Virus record (IMG/VR): IMGVR_UViG_3300009441_000008
Span: 1-64,000 of that record
Source: a virus
Strand: one strand, 5' to 3'
DNA: 64,000 nt
Made by a program: the position numbers and the translations under genes. How positions within the stretch are numbered: position 1 is the first letter of the stretch; every line of letters starts with the position of its first letter. This document shows positions 35,420-44,893 of the stretch, piece after piece. The notes beneath the pieces are model-generated. The model was not told where the DNA came from, made no database searches, and saw only the letters and a program-made list of their open reading frames with translations.

Positions 35420-35803
35420 ATGAGAAGAAGTAAAAATTTATTGTCTTTAGACACCGATTCCGCACTTGCATTGATGCAGGAAATTTACAATGACATTGTA
35501 GAACAAAAACAAACCGCAAGTTTAATAACTAAAAAGATGTTGAGTTTTATGAAAGAGGCTGAGGACATGAGTGTTCTTGGACCCGTTATTAAAGAACAAC
35601 AAAAGATTTTAAACGACTGTACTGAGAAGAAAATTTCTTTAGTGAAATTACAAAGTACACTGTTAAAACAATCAGGAGGATCGAATCCTGCGTCAGGTGG
35701 GGGTGGTAAATTAGACCTAACCGACGACGATAGAAAACTACTCGAAAAACTAATGAAAGAAGATGATGAACCAAGTGGTGAATCACAAAAATATCAGATG
35801 TAA
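35420..35803 (+). CDS. Small helical protein, unknown
   Basis: A 127-residue protein, MRRSKNLLSLDTDSALALMQ, mostly helical with heptad spacing (residues 15-85). A Gly/Ser linker SGGSNPASGGGG and an acidic C-terminal helix LTDDDRKLLEKLMKEDDE follow. Its own late box and 1-nt overlap with the large virion gene downstream suggest a structural or assembly role. T4 gp33 (112 residues) is comparable in size, but no specific similarity is visible. Confidence 0.5.
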   Translation: MRRSKNLLSLDTDSALALMQEIYNDIVEQKQTASLITKKMLSFMKEAEDMSVLGPVIKEQQKILNDCTEKKISLVKLQSTLLKQSGGSNPASGGGGKLDLTDDDRKLLEKLMKEDDEPSGESQKYQM

Positions 35804-37707
35804 TGAGTGGTAAGATCAAAAAATTACGGAACCAGATAAAGTCCAAAATTGAGGTAATTAAAAAAATCAACGACACACCAGTAGATGGTGGTGAACTTTA
35901 TGATTTATACCTTGATGCGAAAGTAGACGATCTAAGTAAAAAATTCTCTTCTAAAAAAGATGCATTACTTGGTAAGTTCTCAAAAAAGAAAAAAGATAAC
36001 CAAGGGGATATCTTTAGTTCTGTAATTGATATTGCATCTTCATTCTTAAATGATACAAATGCTAAAGTAGAATCCAACGATAAATTATCATCAAAAAATA
36101 AATTAAAAAAATACGCATTAGAATCTGCTGATATTACGGTGAAAGACTCTAAAAGAATCGTAAATGATGCAGTAAGAGAAGTGTTGTTTGTTAATACAGA
36201 AACAAGTATTTGTGGTGTTGAAACAGGGTTCCCAAGTGACACAATATCTATATCACCAAAAGAGTTTGATTTCTTAGAAGTCTTACAAGTTGATCCCTTA
36301 AGTGATTTGGGTACGATTATGTACGAACAACCATCACCGTCAGTTGGTAAGGTTAAAATGAACCGAGATTTGTATGGTGCGTTTTCATCACCATATACAT
36401 TTTCAGCGACAAATGGTAAGGATCTGTTTGATCTAAATTGGAATACGGCATCTCAAGAATACGATGTGTCGGGACTTAAACAAGGTTTGTCAGCACTTAA
36501 GGTGGGTGAATTTACTAAAGATTATTATTCGAGTATAGAAGGTCCAAATATGGACGACATTATAAGGAACACAATGCTTTTAACATTAAAGGGTGGTGGT
36601 GATAATCCACCAATCGTAGACGAAGCCCTTAGTTTTCTAACTGAGTTGTGTGAAAAGTTATTTGGTTTGTGTGGGTCTCCTGATGAATCAAATCTTATAC
36701 AAACGACATCAAAAATGTTTAATGAGAACGATGTAGATGTGGAGTCTTATTTTGATTTTAATGATGTGGAAGGTATTGATGTTGATGATAGAGAAACTCG
36801 GCTTAGAAAAGTATTGAAGTTTGTGGATTGTGGTAATTTTGAAGTTCCTACATCAACTGAGAATTTTGAGGACTTTGTGTACTTATCGACGGAAACAAAT
36901 AACCTAAGTGAGTTGTCCGATTCAATACTTGCAAATGCGGCGGCTAACGCAGCATTAAATTCGGGTAGTGATGTTCCACCCATACAATTTCAACTCGAGT
37001 TAATTAGTGGTTTTATATTAAACCTACCTAAAGCGATTATAGGTAGTATTATATCTCCAAAATACATACTTCCAATTGTCCTTGCGTACAAGGCAGTTCA
37101 GAACGTGACTTTGGATGATGTTAAAGACTTAATGAAGAAGTTATCCAAATTATTCTTTAAAATAATAAAGGATATTTTTTGGAGGTTTATACAAGAATTT
37201 TGGAAGTTAATCAAACGAGATCTATTATTGTTTGTTGCTGAGATTGCTGCAAAAATATTAGGTAAAAAATATAAGAGATTAATTGCAATCTTACTTTCAA
37301 TTATTTCTATTCTTAGAAAGATTTTAGCTAAGAATTTCGATAATTGTCTTGAGTTGTTCACTACCATAATACAAGCAATTACAAGTGCATTAAATCTTAG
37401 AGGACCTTCGATTAATATCCCCGGTATAATTTTATCATTTTCTGATATCTTACCAGGGTATAGTACTGATAGGGCATATATGAATGCCGCTGAACGAATG
37501 GCCAAAGCGGGTTTAAATACCGGTGAAATCTATGGTGAAGCAAATGAACTGTTGGCATTTGGTAAAGCGCTCATTGATGGTAATTCTGAAGAGATTGATA
37601 ATAATTCATATATAAAGGCAGCAAGTAAATTTGTAGTAATACCGACACCCCTTGGTCCCGTACCATTACCGCCGGGTTACATAAGCGTAGCAGGAAAAAT
37701 ATTCTAA
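35803..37707 (+). CDS. Large virion protein with hydrophobic segments (baseplate/tail)
   Basis: A 634-residue protein. The first 120 residues are Lys-rich and helical. The middle is mixed. Residues 395-525 contain several long hydrophobic helices (FILNLPKAIIGSIISPKYIL, LIAILLSIISILRKILAKNF). The C-terminus VVIPTPLGPVPLPPGYISVA is Pro-rich. The hydrophobic helices could insert into the host membrane during injection or pack in a baseplate core. Adjacent genes (coiled coil, gp5-like hub) support a baseplate location. Family not recognised. Confidence 0.55.
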   Translation: MSGKIKKLRNQIKSKIEVIKKINDTPVDGGELYDLYLDAKVDDLSKKFSSKKDALLGKFSKKKKDNQGDIFSSVIDIASSFLNDTNAKVESNDKLSSKNKLKKYALESADITVKDSKRIVNDAVREVLFVNTETSICGVETGFPSDTISISPKEFDFLEVLQVDPLSDLGTIMYEQPSPSVGKVKMNRDLYGAFSSPYTFSATNGKDLFDLNWNTASQEYDVSGLKQGLSALKVGEFTKDYYSSIEGPNMDDIIRNTMLLTLKGGGDNPPIVDEALSFLTELCEKLFGLCGSPDESNLIQTTSKMFNENDVDVESYFDFNDVEGIDVDDRETRLRKVLKFVDCGNFEVPTSTENFEDFVYLSTETNNLSELSDSILANAAANAALNSGSDVPPIQFQLELISGFILNLPKAIIGSIISPKYILPIVLAYKAVQNVTLDDVKDLMKKLSKLFFKIIKDIFWRFIQEFWKLIKRDLLLFVAEIAAKILGKKYKRLIAILLSIISILRKILAKNFDNCLELFTTIIQAITSALNLRGPSINIPGIILSFSDILPGYSTDRAYMNAAERMAKAGLNTGEIYGEANELLAFGKALIDGNSEEIDNNSYIKAASKFVVIPTPLGPVPLPPGYISVAGKIF

Positions 37708-37910
37708 TGGATAAAGAAAAATTAGTAGAAATAGTATCAAGTCCCGATGTTAAATCTAATAAAGATTTAAATGAATGTTTGGAAATTTTAAATGATGAGT
37801 TTGAAAAAACTAAAACATTAATATTATCTCTTACAAAACATTTAGATGCGGTAGAAGAAGCATATGATAAAATCAATAATGAATTAAACGAAAGATTTAA
37901 AACAATATGA
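37707..37910 (+). CDS. Small coiled-coil protein
   Basis: A 67-residue protein. From ECLEILNDEFEKTKTLILSL to the end it is a single heptad-patterned helix. It overlaps the previous gene by 1 nt and the next by 4 nt, between a large virion gene and the hub-like gene. Probably an assembly factor or small baseplate part. Confidence 0.55.
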   Translation: MDKEKLVEIVSSPDVKSNKDLNECLEILNDEFEKTKTLILSLTKHLDAVEEAYDKINNELNERFKTI

Positions 37911-39427
37911 AGTTAGTAAATTTAGGTATTGTTACGGATAATATAGATCCAAAAGGTATTGGTCGTGTTAGGTATAAAGTATTAGGTAATCAAACCTCAC
38001 CATCACAAGGTGCCGCTGCGTTTGAAGAGTGGGAACCACTTGATCCTTTTTGTGCCTCACCATTCCTACCAAACAATCTAAATTTCATACCAACTGTAGG
38101 TCAAACAATTAAAATAGTACAATACGACCTTGAGAATGATTTAATGAACCAAGAATATATACCTGGTCCATTTACAACTATACACGATTGGAATTCACAG
38201 AGTAATTCAGGACAACTTGAAAACACATCATTTGGTGTTGCAGTAAAACAAACGGGTAATATCTTTAATGGGAATGGTACGTATGTAAAATCTAATGCTA
38301 AAAATTCGTTAGCTAAACATGAGGATTCCGCAATTTACGGTAAGTACGGTTCGGACGTTTTATTTACTGAGAACGGAGTTAGTTTAAGGGGTGGTAAACT
38401 ACTATCAAAAGATTCTGCAAATGCAAGGGAAAGGTCTGACTTAATAACACACCCATTAAGAGGTAAAAAACAAGCAACCTTAAGTCTTAAAAAATTCTCT
38501 TCTAAACAAGAGTTTAAAGAAGAAAAAGAAATTGTAGTTAGTATACCAACAAACAAACTTAACTACGTTATTGAATATGATCTTGATGATGTTACTAATC
38601 CAACTAAAGTTAGTTGGTATATATATCACGTTAGAGAAGTATTTGGTGACGCATTTGCGACTAATGTGTTTACATCATCACACACACCCGATTTGACAAG
38701 TATTGAAAGTGTGACTTTAATAAATGAAGATAACACAACAACAACACCAACTTTCGTACAAACAGTTGATTCTAAGAAAGGTGCATATATCAAAATACGT
38801 AAGACACTTTGTGATCTTCACGATGATGGATTAAAGATTAAGGATATTAAGATAAGTACAGATAGGTCAAAATATATCCATCCGTTTTATTTTCGTCCAC
38901 GTCAATCATTGGTAAGTTTAATTAGGTGGATGCCACCGTCTGATAGTGATTTTTTAGATAATATTAAACCATCATGTAACACGTCAGTATCTGAAGGTTC
39001 TGGTTTGTTTTGGAGTATTTCCGAACCATCACCAAAACCAAAAAGTGAGGAAAAGAAAATAACGGTTTTAAAAACTATTAGTTCAAGTGCAGAACAATCA
39101 TTTGGTACTCTTGTTTCTGATAAAATCTACCTACTATCGACAGACGCAAACGAGGTGGGAAGTAAAACAGTTCCTTTCGATAAGTTAGACACCTATGAAT
39201 ACACTCAAGAAGATCTTTTAACACGTATAGAACCTAACACATATGCAACGGTGCGTGGTGAAACTCTATTAGCGTTTTTAGATCAATTATATGTTGTTAT
39301 GGCTGGTCACGCACACCAACCAACGAAACCAATGGTAAAAGATGCGTACGGTGATTGGAAAAAATTAGAAGTTTTACGAAATACTTTGAAAAATGACATA
39401 CTAAATAAGTCGATAAGAATAAACTAA
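37907..39427 (+). CDS. Baseplate hub candidate with gp5-like OB fold
   Basis: A 506-residue protein. The N-terminus KLVNLGIVTDNIDPKGIGRVRYKVLG followed by FIPTVGQTIKIVQYDLENDL fits the OB-fold domain at the start of T4 gp5/VgrG-type hub-spike proteins (G-x-G-R-V-x-V and a G-x-x-V-x-V strand). No lysozyme domain is visible. The C-terminal part has YATVRGETLLAFLDQLYVVMAGHAH, typical of gp5-like hub proteins with a conserved His cluster. It would sit at the tube tip. Confidence 0.55.
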   Translation: MKLVNLGIVTDNIDPKGIGRVRYKVLGNQTSPSQGAAAFEEWEPLDPFCASPFLPNNLNFIPTVGQTIKIVQYDLENDLMNQEYIPGPFTTIHDWNSQSNSGQLENTSFGVAVKQTGNIFNGNGTYVKSNAKNSLAKHEDSAIYGKYGSDVLFTENGVSLRGGKLLSKDSANARERSDLITHPLRGKKQATLSLKKFSSKQEFKEEKEIVVSIPTNKLNYVIEYDLDDVTNPTKVSWYIYHVREVFGDAFATNVFTSSHTPDLTSIESVTLINEDNTTTTPTFVQTVDSKKGAYIKIRKTLCDLHDDGLKIKDIKISTDRSKYIHPFYFRPRQSLVSLIRWMPPSDSDFLDNIKPSCNTSVSEGSGLFWSISEPSPKPKSEEKKITVLKTISSSAEQSFGTLVSDKIYLLSTDANEVGSKTVPFDKLDTYEYTQEDLLTRIEPNTYATVRGETLLAFLDQLYVVMAGHAHQPTKPMVKDAYGDWKKLEVLRNTLKNDILNKSIRIN

Positions 39428-39431
39428 CAGA

Positions 39432-39438
39432 TATTTAT
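39432..39438 (+). promoter_or_regulatory. Late-type TATTTAT box
   Basis: GATATTTATATAAG on the plus strand, 19 nt before the ATG at 39458. Confidence 0.45.
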
Positions 39439-39457
39439 ATAAGAAATACTTATAGAG

Positions 39458-40831
39458 ATGTCATACTATCGTTCATATTTTGAGAAAAACAACACAGTAA
39501 TTAAGAACAGTCAGACTAACACTGCAAAGAATCCAACAACTGAGATTTTTTATGGTTCAGGGTTTTCTAAGTTCATTTTTAAAGTTGATTTCACCTCCCT
39601 TACAGAAAGAGTTGTTGGTGGTGATTACGTTATAGATAATAACTCAACACATAAACTACATCTTACAAATACCATTTTTGGTGACGAAACTTTCTTAGGT
39701 GCTAAAAGAGGCACTGGTAGAGAAAGAACAACGTCATTCTCATTAATTATTTTTAAACTAACAGAATCATGGGATGAGGGTGTTGGTTTTGATTATGAAG
39801 ACTCAGAGTATGATTATACCACAGGTAATGACACTTACGATAAACGACCATCAAACTGGTTTAATCGAACAACCGCCGATACGTGGTCACAAGAAGGAAT
39901 ATATTCAAATAATCCTACAATAATTGATACTATTACGTTTGACAATGGTGATGAGAATCTCGTTGCCGATATAACCGAATATGTTAATGGTATTATTGTT
40001 AGTGGTGATACGGATTATGGTATTGGTATTGCGTTTGCTACTGAGTATGAAGATTTAACTCAAGAAGTTGATCAATCCGTTGCGTTCTTCAGTAAATACA
40101 CACAGACATTCTTCGAACCTTATGTTGAGACTTATTTTGATGATAGGATTCTTGACGATAGAGATAACTTCATTGAAAAGACAAATCAAAATCTTTATTT
40201 ATACGTAAATAAGGAAACCAATTTCTTTGACTTAGATAACGTACCAACAGTTGATATATTAGATTCTACAAAATCATCCATCTCAGGATTGACAGGTTTA
40301 ACCGCTAAGAAAGTCAGAAAAGGAGTTTACGTTGTAACCTTCGGAATTGACGGATTAGTTTGTGATGGTAAAAGATTCTTCTATGATGTTTGGAAAGGGA
40401 TCGGTGTTGAAAACAATGTATTTCCTGATATTACACAAAAGTTTGTACCTAAACCATATTCTTCTAAATTCAGTTTAGGTGAAAATCAAACAGAGGTGAA
40501 TAAGTACGTTGTACAATATTCAGGTATTAAACAAAATGAAAAAATACAGTCGGGAGATGTAAGAAAGGTTAGTATAATATTTAGAACAATATCACAATCA
40601 ACAAATATTCTTTTTGATGAAGTGTTCTACAAAATATACATAAAAGAAGGTCGTACAAATGTCAACGTATTTGATTGGACCTACGCTGACGTTACAAATG
40701 AAAATAGTTTTATGTTAAATACATCTGTCTTAATACCAAGAGAATATTACTTGGAAATAAGAGGTGTGAAACATAACGAAGAAATTACATACCCAAATGT
40801 AATAAAATTTGAAATTATCTCAGAAAAATAA
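39458..40831 (+). CDS. Virion protein with DNRLRE-like beta domain
   Basis: A 457-residue protein. TSFSLIIFKLTESWDEGVGF, then DKRPSNWFNRTTADTWSQEG and ENLVADITEYVNGIIVSGDT, follows the order of DNRLRE/CBM-like domains (beta strand, W-x-E-G, W-x-x-x-G, V-x-x-W/I). The second half is beta-rich with repeated YVVTFGIDGL and YKIYIKEGRT strands. Likely a baseplate or tail-fibre component placed after the hub gene. No catalytic motif. Confidence 0.55.
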   Translation: MSYYRSYFEKNNTVIKNSQTNTAKNPTTEIFYGSGFSKFIFKVDFTSLTERVVGGDYVIDNNSTHKLHLTNTIFGDETFLGAKRGTGRERTTSFSLIIFKLTESWDEGVGFDYEDSEYDYTTGNDTYDKRPSNWFNRTTADTWSQEGIYSNNPTIIDTITFDNGDENLVADITEYVNGIIVSGDTDYGIGIAFATEYEDLTQEVDQSVAFFSKYTQTFFEPYVETYFDDRILDDRDNFIEKTNQNLYLYVNKETNFFDLDNVPTVDILDSTKSSISGLTGLTAKKVRKGVYVVTFGIDGLVCDGKRFFYDVWKGIGVENNVFPDITQKFVPKPYSSKFSLGENQTEVNKYVVQYSGIKQNEKIQSGDVRKVSIIFRTISQSTNILFDEVFYKIYIKEGRTNVNVFDWTYADVTNENSFMLNTSVLIPREYYLEIRGVKHNEEITYPNVIKFEIISEK

Positions 40832-40842
40832 TACTTATTAAT

Positions 40843-41202
40843 ATGGACTTAAGACAAATCATTAAAAAAGAACTTAGTATTCTAAAAGAGAACAATCCAA
40901 AATCGGGAAATTACATGTTCTTCTCTAATCTACAACAGATTCACAGACAATGTGAAATTCTATTAAAGATGGATCAGTCAATGATTGATAATACATTATC
41001 AAATGGTCATGATTGGGCTGATGATCACGTTTCAGTTGCAAAAGAAAATATGGACCAAGTCCTTGACTTCTTTATGAACGACAAAGAAGGTGAAATTGCG
41101 GAAGATGAAGATCCATGTTGGGATACACATAAAGTGGGTTCACCCAAAACAAAGATTTCTTACAACACAGGTAAAAGAGTAAATAATTGTGTGGAAAAGT
41201 AA
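40843..41202 (+). CDS. Conserved phage protein, unknown
   Basis: A 119-residue protein. The N-terminus MDLRQIIKKELSILKENNPK is an amphipathic targeting-like helix ending at LKEN. The core MFFSNLQQIHRQCEILLKMD and NGHDWADDHVSVAKENMDQV is a pattern I associate with proteins encoded next to structural genes in large phages. The C-terminus has two Cys. The stop overlaps the next ATG by 1 nt. Confidence 0.55.
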   Translation: MDLRQIIKKELSILKENNPKSGNYMFFSNLQQIHRQCEILLKMDQSMIDNTLSNGHDWADDHVSVAKENMDQVLDFFMNDKEGEIAEDEDPCWDTHKVGSPKTKISYNTGKRVNNCVEK

Positions 41203-41849
41203 TGATCAACGAAGACAAAATAGTTGGTTTAGTTATCAATAACCTTTTGGTTAATGATATTCATTTAAATGCACCTAAATTAAAGTCTTTATCCGAATCA
41301 AATCAAATAAATTTAAGTGAGGGTCTTAAACACCACTTAGACAACAACATTCCGATCACAGAAAACATCTATAGGGTCTATTCTAACGAATTCTTTGGTA
41401 TATACAATGAATCACGTCAGTTATATAATGAAGGTGTCTTAGAAGTCACCGGTGTGGATTTAGATCTAATAAAAACAGATTTAGGTCAAATAGGAATATT
41501 TGAAGGTGAAGAAGTGTACTTAGACATTCCATTCTTGGATAATGTTGAGGAATATCTTGTGGAAGTTAAACATAGAGGAAAGAATGTTAAGTTAAACAAA
41601 CCATTCAGAACTCCAAGTGGACCTAAAAAATTCGCGGTATACGTGAAGACACCTAAAGGCACTATTAAGAAAGTAACGTTTGGTGACCCAAACATGAGAA
41701 TAAGGAATAATGATAAAGCGGCCGCTAAATCTTTTAGGGCACGACATAAGTGTAGTGAAAAGAAAGATCGTACAAAGGCGGGTTATTGGAGTTGTAATAT
41801 TACAAGATATCGTAAAGCATTAGGAATAAAATCTTCAAACCCATGGTAA
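41202..41849 (+). CDS. DUF5872-like protein with C-terminal Cys/basic domain
   Basis: A 215-residue protein. The first ~100 residues contain several (L/I)xE sites (LSESN, LSEGL, NESRQ). The C-terminal 75 residues, KKFAVYVKTPKGTIKKVTFG, then RARHKCSEKKDRTKAGYWSC, match a widespread phage domain (FRARHxC, YWSC) of unknown function resembling DUF5872. The basic, Cys-containing end suggests nucleic-acid contact. The ATG at 41202 is used because it overlaps the previous stop by 1 nt. Confidence 0.65.
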   Translation: MINEDKIVGLVINNLLVNDIHLNAPKLKSLSESNQINLSEGLKHHLDNNIPITENIYRVYSNEFFGIYNESRQLYNEGVLEVTGVDLDLIKTDLGQIGIFEGEEVYLDIPFLDNVEEYLVEVKHRGKNVKLNKPFRTPSGPKKFAVYVKTPKGTIKKVTFGDPNMRIRNNDKAAAKSFRARHKCSEKKDRTKAGYWSCNITRYRKALGIKSSNPW

Positions 41850-41850
41850 T

Positions 41851-42357
41851 ATGAAATTATACGACTTAGTGGAGGATTATAATGATCCACCAGAATATCC
41901 TGACACACATGAAGGTTTCGTTGATTCGGAATTAGATGATGTTACAAACCTTTTTAATCTTGTGGGTTACGACCCATATAAAGTTAGTAGAGGTAGAGAA
42001 CCTGGTTTTGGTTGTGCAATTGTAGAACACAAAGAAACTAAAGAAAAATACGCCTTACATGAGGATGATATTGACACTGATTATTATGTAGATGATTTTG
42101 AGGAATTAAGTGACCGTGATGAGGATGGTCAATATTCTTATAAAGAATCAACAGATAATTCTCGTTTAGAATCTGATAGTTTTACTATGTACTCAACTAT
42201 CTGTTATATGGACGGTAAGATTGCAAGTACATTTGATGAATACACTGAGGGTGAAAAAATACTTAAGTTAAAACAAGGGGTCTATGGTCAATTAAAAAAT
42301 GGAGATTCCGATTTTTATAAGTCAATAATAAAAATTTTTTTAAATAAAACATCTTAA
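41851..42357 (+). CDS. Acidic protein, unknown
   Basis: A 168-residue strongly acidic protein (MKLYDLVEDYNDPPEYPDTH). A compact beta-like core FGCAIVEHKETKEKYALHED is followed by an acidic run and a C-terminal helix. No family recognised. One nt overlap with the next gene. Confidence 0.5.
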   Translation: MKLYDLVEDYNDPPEYPDTHEGFVDSELDDVTNLFNLVGYDPYKVSRGREPGFGCAIVEHKETKEKYALHEDDIDTDYYVDDFEELSDRDEDGQYSYKESTDNSRLESDSFTMYSTICYMDGKIASTFDEYTEGEKILKLKQGVYGQLKNGDSDFYKSIIKIFLNKTS

Positions 42358-42665
42358 TGAAAGACAAATTCCCATTTCGTGAAATCGTGAGCTCTGACCA
42401 CAGTGTTAGGGTATTCCCACAAACAACTAAAAAGACTGAATTAAAATGGCACTTCGATAATGAAGATAGGGAAATAACGTTTTTACACGATAGTGATTGG
42501 AAATTTCAAATGGATGATAAACTTCCCATTAATATACATGAAGGTCTAAAGGTATTTATACCTGAAGGTGAATATCATCGTATTATTAAGGGTACTGACG
42601 ATTTAAAAGTCAGAGTTAAGAAACTTAATAAAACTCGACTACTACCCCACACTCAGAAAGCATAA
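42357..42665 (+). CDS. Small cupin-like phage protein
   Basis: A 102-residue protein. ELKWHFDNEDREITFLHDSD, WKFQMDDKLPINIHEGLKVF and IPEGEYHRIIKGTDDLKVRV match a conserved small phage protein with a double-stranded beta-helix (cupin) pattern. The metal-type ligands would be W-H and Y-H-R. Function unknown. Its 3' end overlaps the convergent dCMP deaminase gene by 41 nt. Confidence 0.65.
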   Translation: MKDKFPFREIVSSDHSVRVFPQTTKKTELKWHFDNEDREITFLHDSDWKFQMDDKLPINIHEGLKVFIPEGEYHRIIKGTDDLKVRVKKLNKTRLLPHTQKA

Positions 42666-43065
42666 GTAAAGAACGTTTTTGTTGTTCTTCCCACTTTCCT
42701 TGATTTTTAGTAGTACACACTTCTTTACATACTATTTTTACAACCCCCGATTGTACTAATCCTCTTGCACAATCCATACAGGGTAATCCTGAGGTTAGAT
42801 ATGCGGTAGATTCTTTTAAAGATACACCAATACGTGCCGCGTTGTAGATTGCATTCCTCTCAGAGTGTTCAAACCAAAAGTATTTCTCAGGTCGTTCTTG
42901 TCTCTCATCTAATTCGTCATTTAAACCACGAGGAAATGAATTATAACCTGTACTGAGGATCTCTTTATCCTTTCCGACTATAACTGTACCAATTTTGGTA
43001 TTAATGTCCTTAGACTTCTCCTTTACTTGTTCCGCGATATTAATAAAATAGTCTGTCCAATCCAT
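42625..43065 (-). CDS. dCMP (deoxycytidylate) deaminase
   Basis: A 146-residue zinc enzyme that makes dUMP from dCMP for dTMP synthesis. Zinc and catalytic motifs are EHSERNAIYNAA (His-x-Glu replaced by H-S-E-R-N) and SGLPCMDCARGLVQSG (PCxxC). The N-terminal WTDYFINIAEQVKEKSKDIN and KIGTVIVGKDKEILSTGYNS are typical. An upstream in-frame start 45 nt earlier gives a hydrophobic leader and overlaps a terminator; the ATG at 43065 (MDWTDYF) is preferred. It complements dUTPase (30527). Confidence 0.88.
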   Translation of the reverse strand: MDWTDYFINIAEQVKEKSKDINTKIGTVIVGKDKEILSTGYNSFPRGLNDELDERQERPEKYFWFEHSERNAIYNAARIGVSLKESTAYLTSGLPCMDCARGLVQSGVVKIVCKEVCTTKNQGKWEEQQKRSLLMLSECGVVVEFY

Positions 43066-43092
43066 AGTTAGAATATACAGAAAATAAAGCAT

Positions 43093-43120
43093 AAAAAAAA
43101 GGGAAGACAATGTCTCCCCC
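43093..43120 (-). terminator. Terminator after major capsid gene
   Basis: Minus-strand hairpin GGGAGAC-ATT-GTCTTCCC followed by eight U, 27 nt beyond the capsid stop codon. Confidence 0.85.
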
Positions 43121-43146
43121 TTTTAGTATTAATAAATCCGTAAAGA

Positions 43147-44865
43147 TTATCTTAAAGTATCCAAACTGAAAGTTTGTAAACCTGCTACGTTGATTACACC
43201 AAAGTAACGGTTATTAACCATCTTCTTAGCATATCTCGTCATGATACCCTTTATCGGAGTAAAGTTGAACGGGTTATACATTGTAGGTGTTAATTGTAAA
43301 GGTACGTAAGGTGCGTAGATATATCCAGCATCTAATAACGATTTTCCTTTATGTCCTACTAAGATTTTCCCAGCTGGGAAATAAGGATCTCTAAACACTT
43401 GGTAACGTCCAGCTAAAGTACCAACTTTTTCAATACCCATATTGTATTGATCTTGTTCAGCACCAGCGTTAGATACGTGGAAGTACTCTAAATCATCGAA
43501 TACTGCAGAAACTTCTGAAGAAACTACGATCCAGTTAGCACCACCTCTAAGTGTTGTTTTATGGATTTGAGCCGATAATTGGTTAATTTTAGTAATTAAC
43601 GTTTGGTTCCAATCCTTTTGAGTGTATCCTTGTAGTGTTGCGTTTCCGGCTCCACCATATTTCCACTCATTGTAATCCCATTTAAGGTTCCAAGCTGCTC
43701 CTTTTCTTAAGTCTCTTAAGATCTCTCTATCAACCTCAGCTGCAATTTGCTCAGATAACAATGCAGTTAACTCAGCCTCAGCGTCGATATTATGGAAAGC
43801 AGATACATCTTGTGCTAATTCTGGAGACCAGCTAGCTCTTAATTTTCTCTCCGTTACAGATACAGTAACTGACTCTAAATCGAAAGATACTTCTCCGATT
43901 TCGTCTTCGAATTCTAAAGATTCGTAAGTTCTGTATGATACAATGAACTCAGTGTTTTGAACTCCATCAGCACCGTTAGTGGCGTCATTATAAGGTACAA
44001 ATCCTGTTGTTCCGTAACTTTCTAAATCAACTTGTACGAAAATAACTCCGTTTTCATCACAAATGTCATTAAATTTTCCTGTAAGTCCATCTGATTTTTT
44101 ACCGTAATCAACAATACCACTTCCGTATTTCTGAGTTACAACGTTGATTCCTCTTGAAACATTATCAAAAGTTATTTCAAAAGATGCTAAAAATTCTTCA
44201 GTATCCATAACGTTTCCTGTAGGTCCCGCTAATTTACCAGCTCCTGCATTTGTGAAACCTGAAACAGCAATTATTACGTTAGATACAGCTGTATCACCTG
44301 CAGCAATTACTTCAGCCGTAGTAGTTGGAACTCCGTCAGCGAATGTTATACCACCGATACATACTCCATTACCAGCAACAACTTTACCTTTAGAATAGTC
44401 AAATAGACCTTCATCAGCTCCGTCACCTTCTTCGTAGAATCTATCATAAAGATTTCTTCCTGAGAAGTCTCCGTTTACATCTTGTCCTGGTGATTTGAAT
44501 GGTGCTCTGTGAGCTCCTCCAGCATCTCTGTCGGAAATGTTAGGTACGAAGTAGAACAATTTACCAATTGGTAAGTTCATAGCTTGTACAGAAACGATAT
44601 CGTTAGCCAATAACTTAGAGAATACTCTACGTATAATTGGAAAAACAACTGTTTCGAATGAACCTGATGCATCTGATACAGCAGCTTCGTTTATTAAATA
44701 AGACGCTTGGTTTTCATATAACTGTGCGATATTATCTTTTTGGTGACCTTCAAGACTTTCTAAAAATCCTAAGTCATCCCATTTTTTGATGGTATCTTCC
44801 TTGATAACTCTTAGGTGTTTTAACCCAATGTTACCAACCATACCTGATTCTAATAATGCTCCCAT
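43147..44865 (-). CDS. Major capsid protein, T4 gp23-like
   Basis: A 572-residue protein; T4 gp23 is 521. Typical features: an N-terminal propeptide ending YLINE-AAVSDASG, with the predicted prohead-protease cut after Glu60 (T4 cuts after Glu65); VFPIIRRVFSKLLANDIVSV; and PIGKLFYFVPNISDRDAGG. Also EVSFDLESVTVSVTERKLRA with WSPELAQDVSAFHNIDAEAE, and a C-terminal TPTMYNPFNFTPIKGIMTRY. It forms the HK97-fold hexamers of the head. It follows the scaffold gene on the minus strand, in T4 order portal-protease-scaffold-capsid, and has its own terminator. Confidence 0.96.
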   Translation of the reverse strand: MGALLESGMVGNIGLKHLRVIKEDTIKKWDDLGFLESLEGHQKDNIAQLYENQASYLINEAAVSDASGSFETVVFPIIRRVFSKLLANDIVSVQAMNLPIGKLFYFVPNISDRDAGGAHRAPFKSPGQDVNGDFSGRNLYDRFYEEGDGADEGLFDYSKGKVVAGNGVCIGGITFADGVPTTTAEVIAAGDTAVSNVIIAVSGFTNAGAGKLAGPTGNVMDTEEFLASFEITFDNVSRGINVVTQKYGSGIVDYGKKSDGLTGKFNDICDENGVIFVQVDLESYGTTGFVPYNDATNGADGVQNTEFIVSYRTYESLEFEDEIGEVSFDLESVTVSVTERKLRASWSPELAQDVSAFHNIDAEAELTALLSEQIAAEVDREILRDLRKGAAWNLKWDYNEWKYGGAGNATLQGYTQKDWNQTLITKINQLSAQIHKTTLRGGANWIVVSSEVSAVFDDLEYFHVSNAGAEQDQYNMGIEKVGTLAGRYQVFRDPYFPAGKILVGHKGKSLLDAGYIYAPYVPLQLTPTMYNPFNFTPIKGIMTRYAKKMVNNRYFGVINVAGLQTFSLDTLR

Positions 44866-44893
44866 TTTAAAATTTGTTTTTTTGTTTAATTTA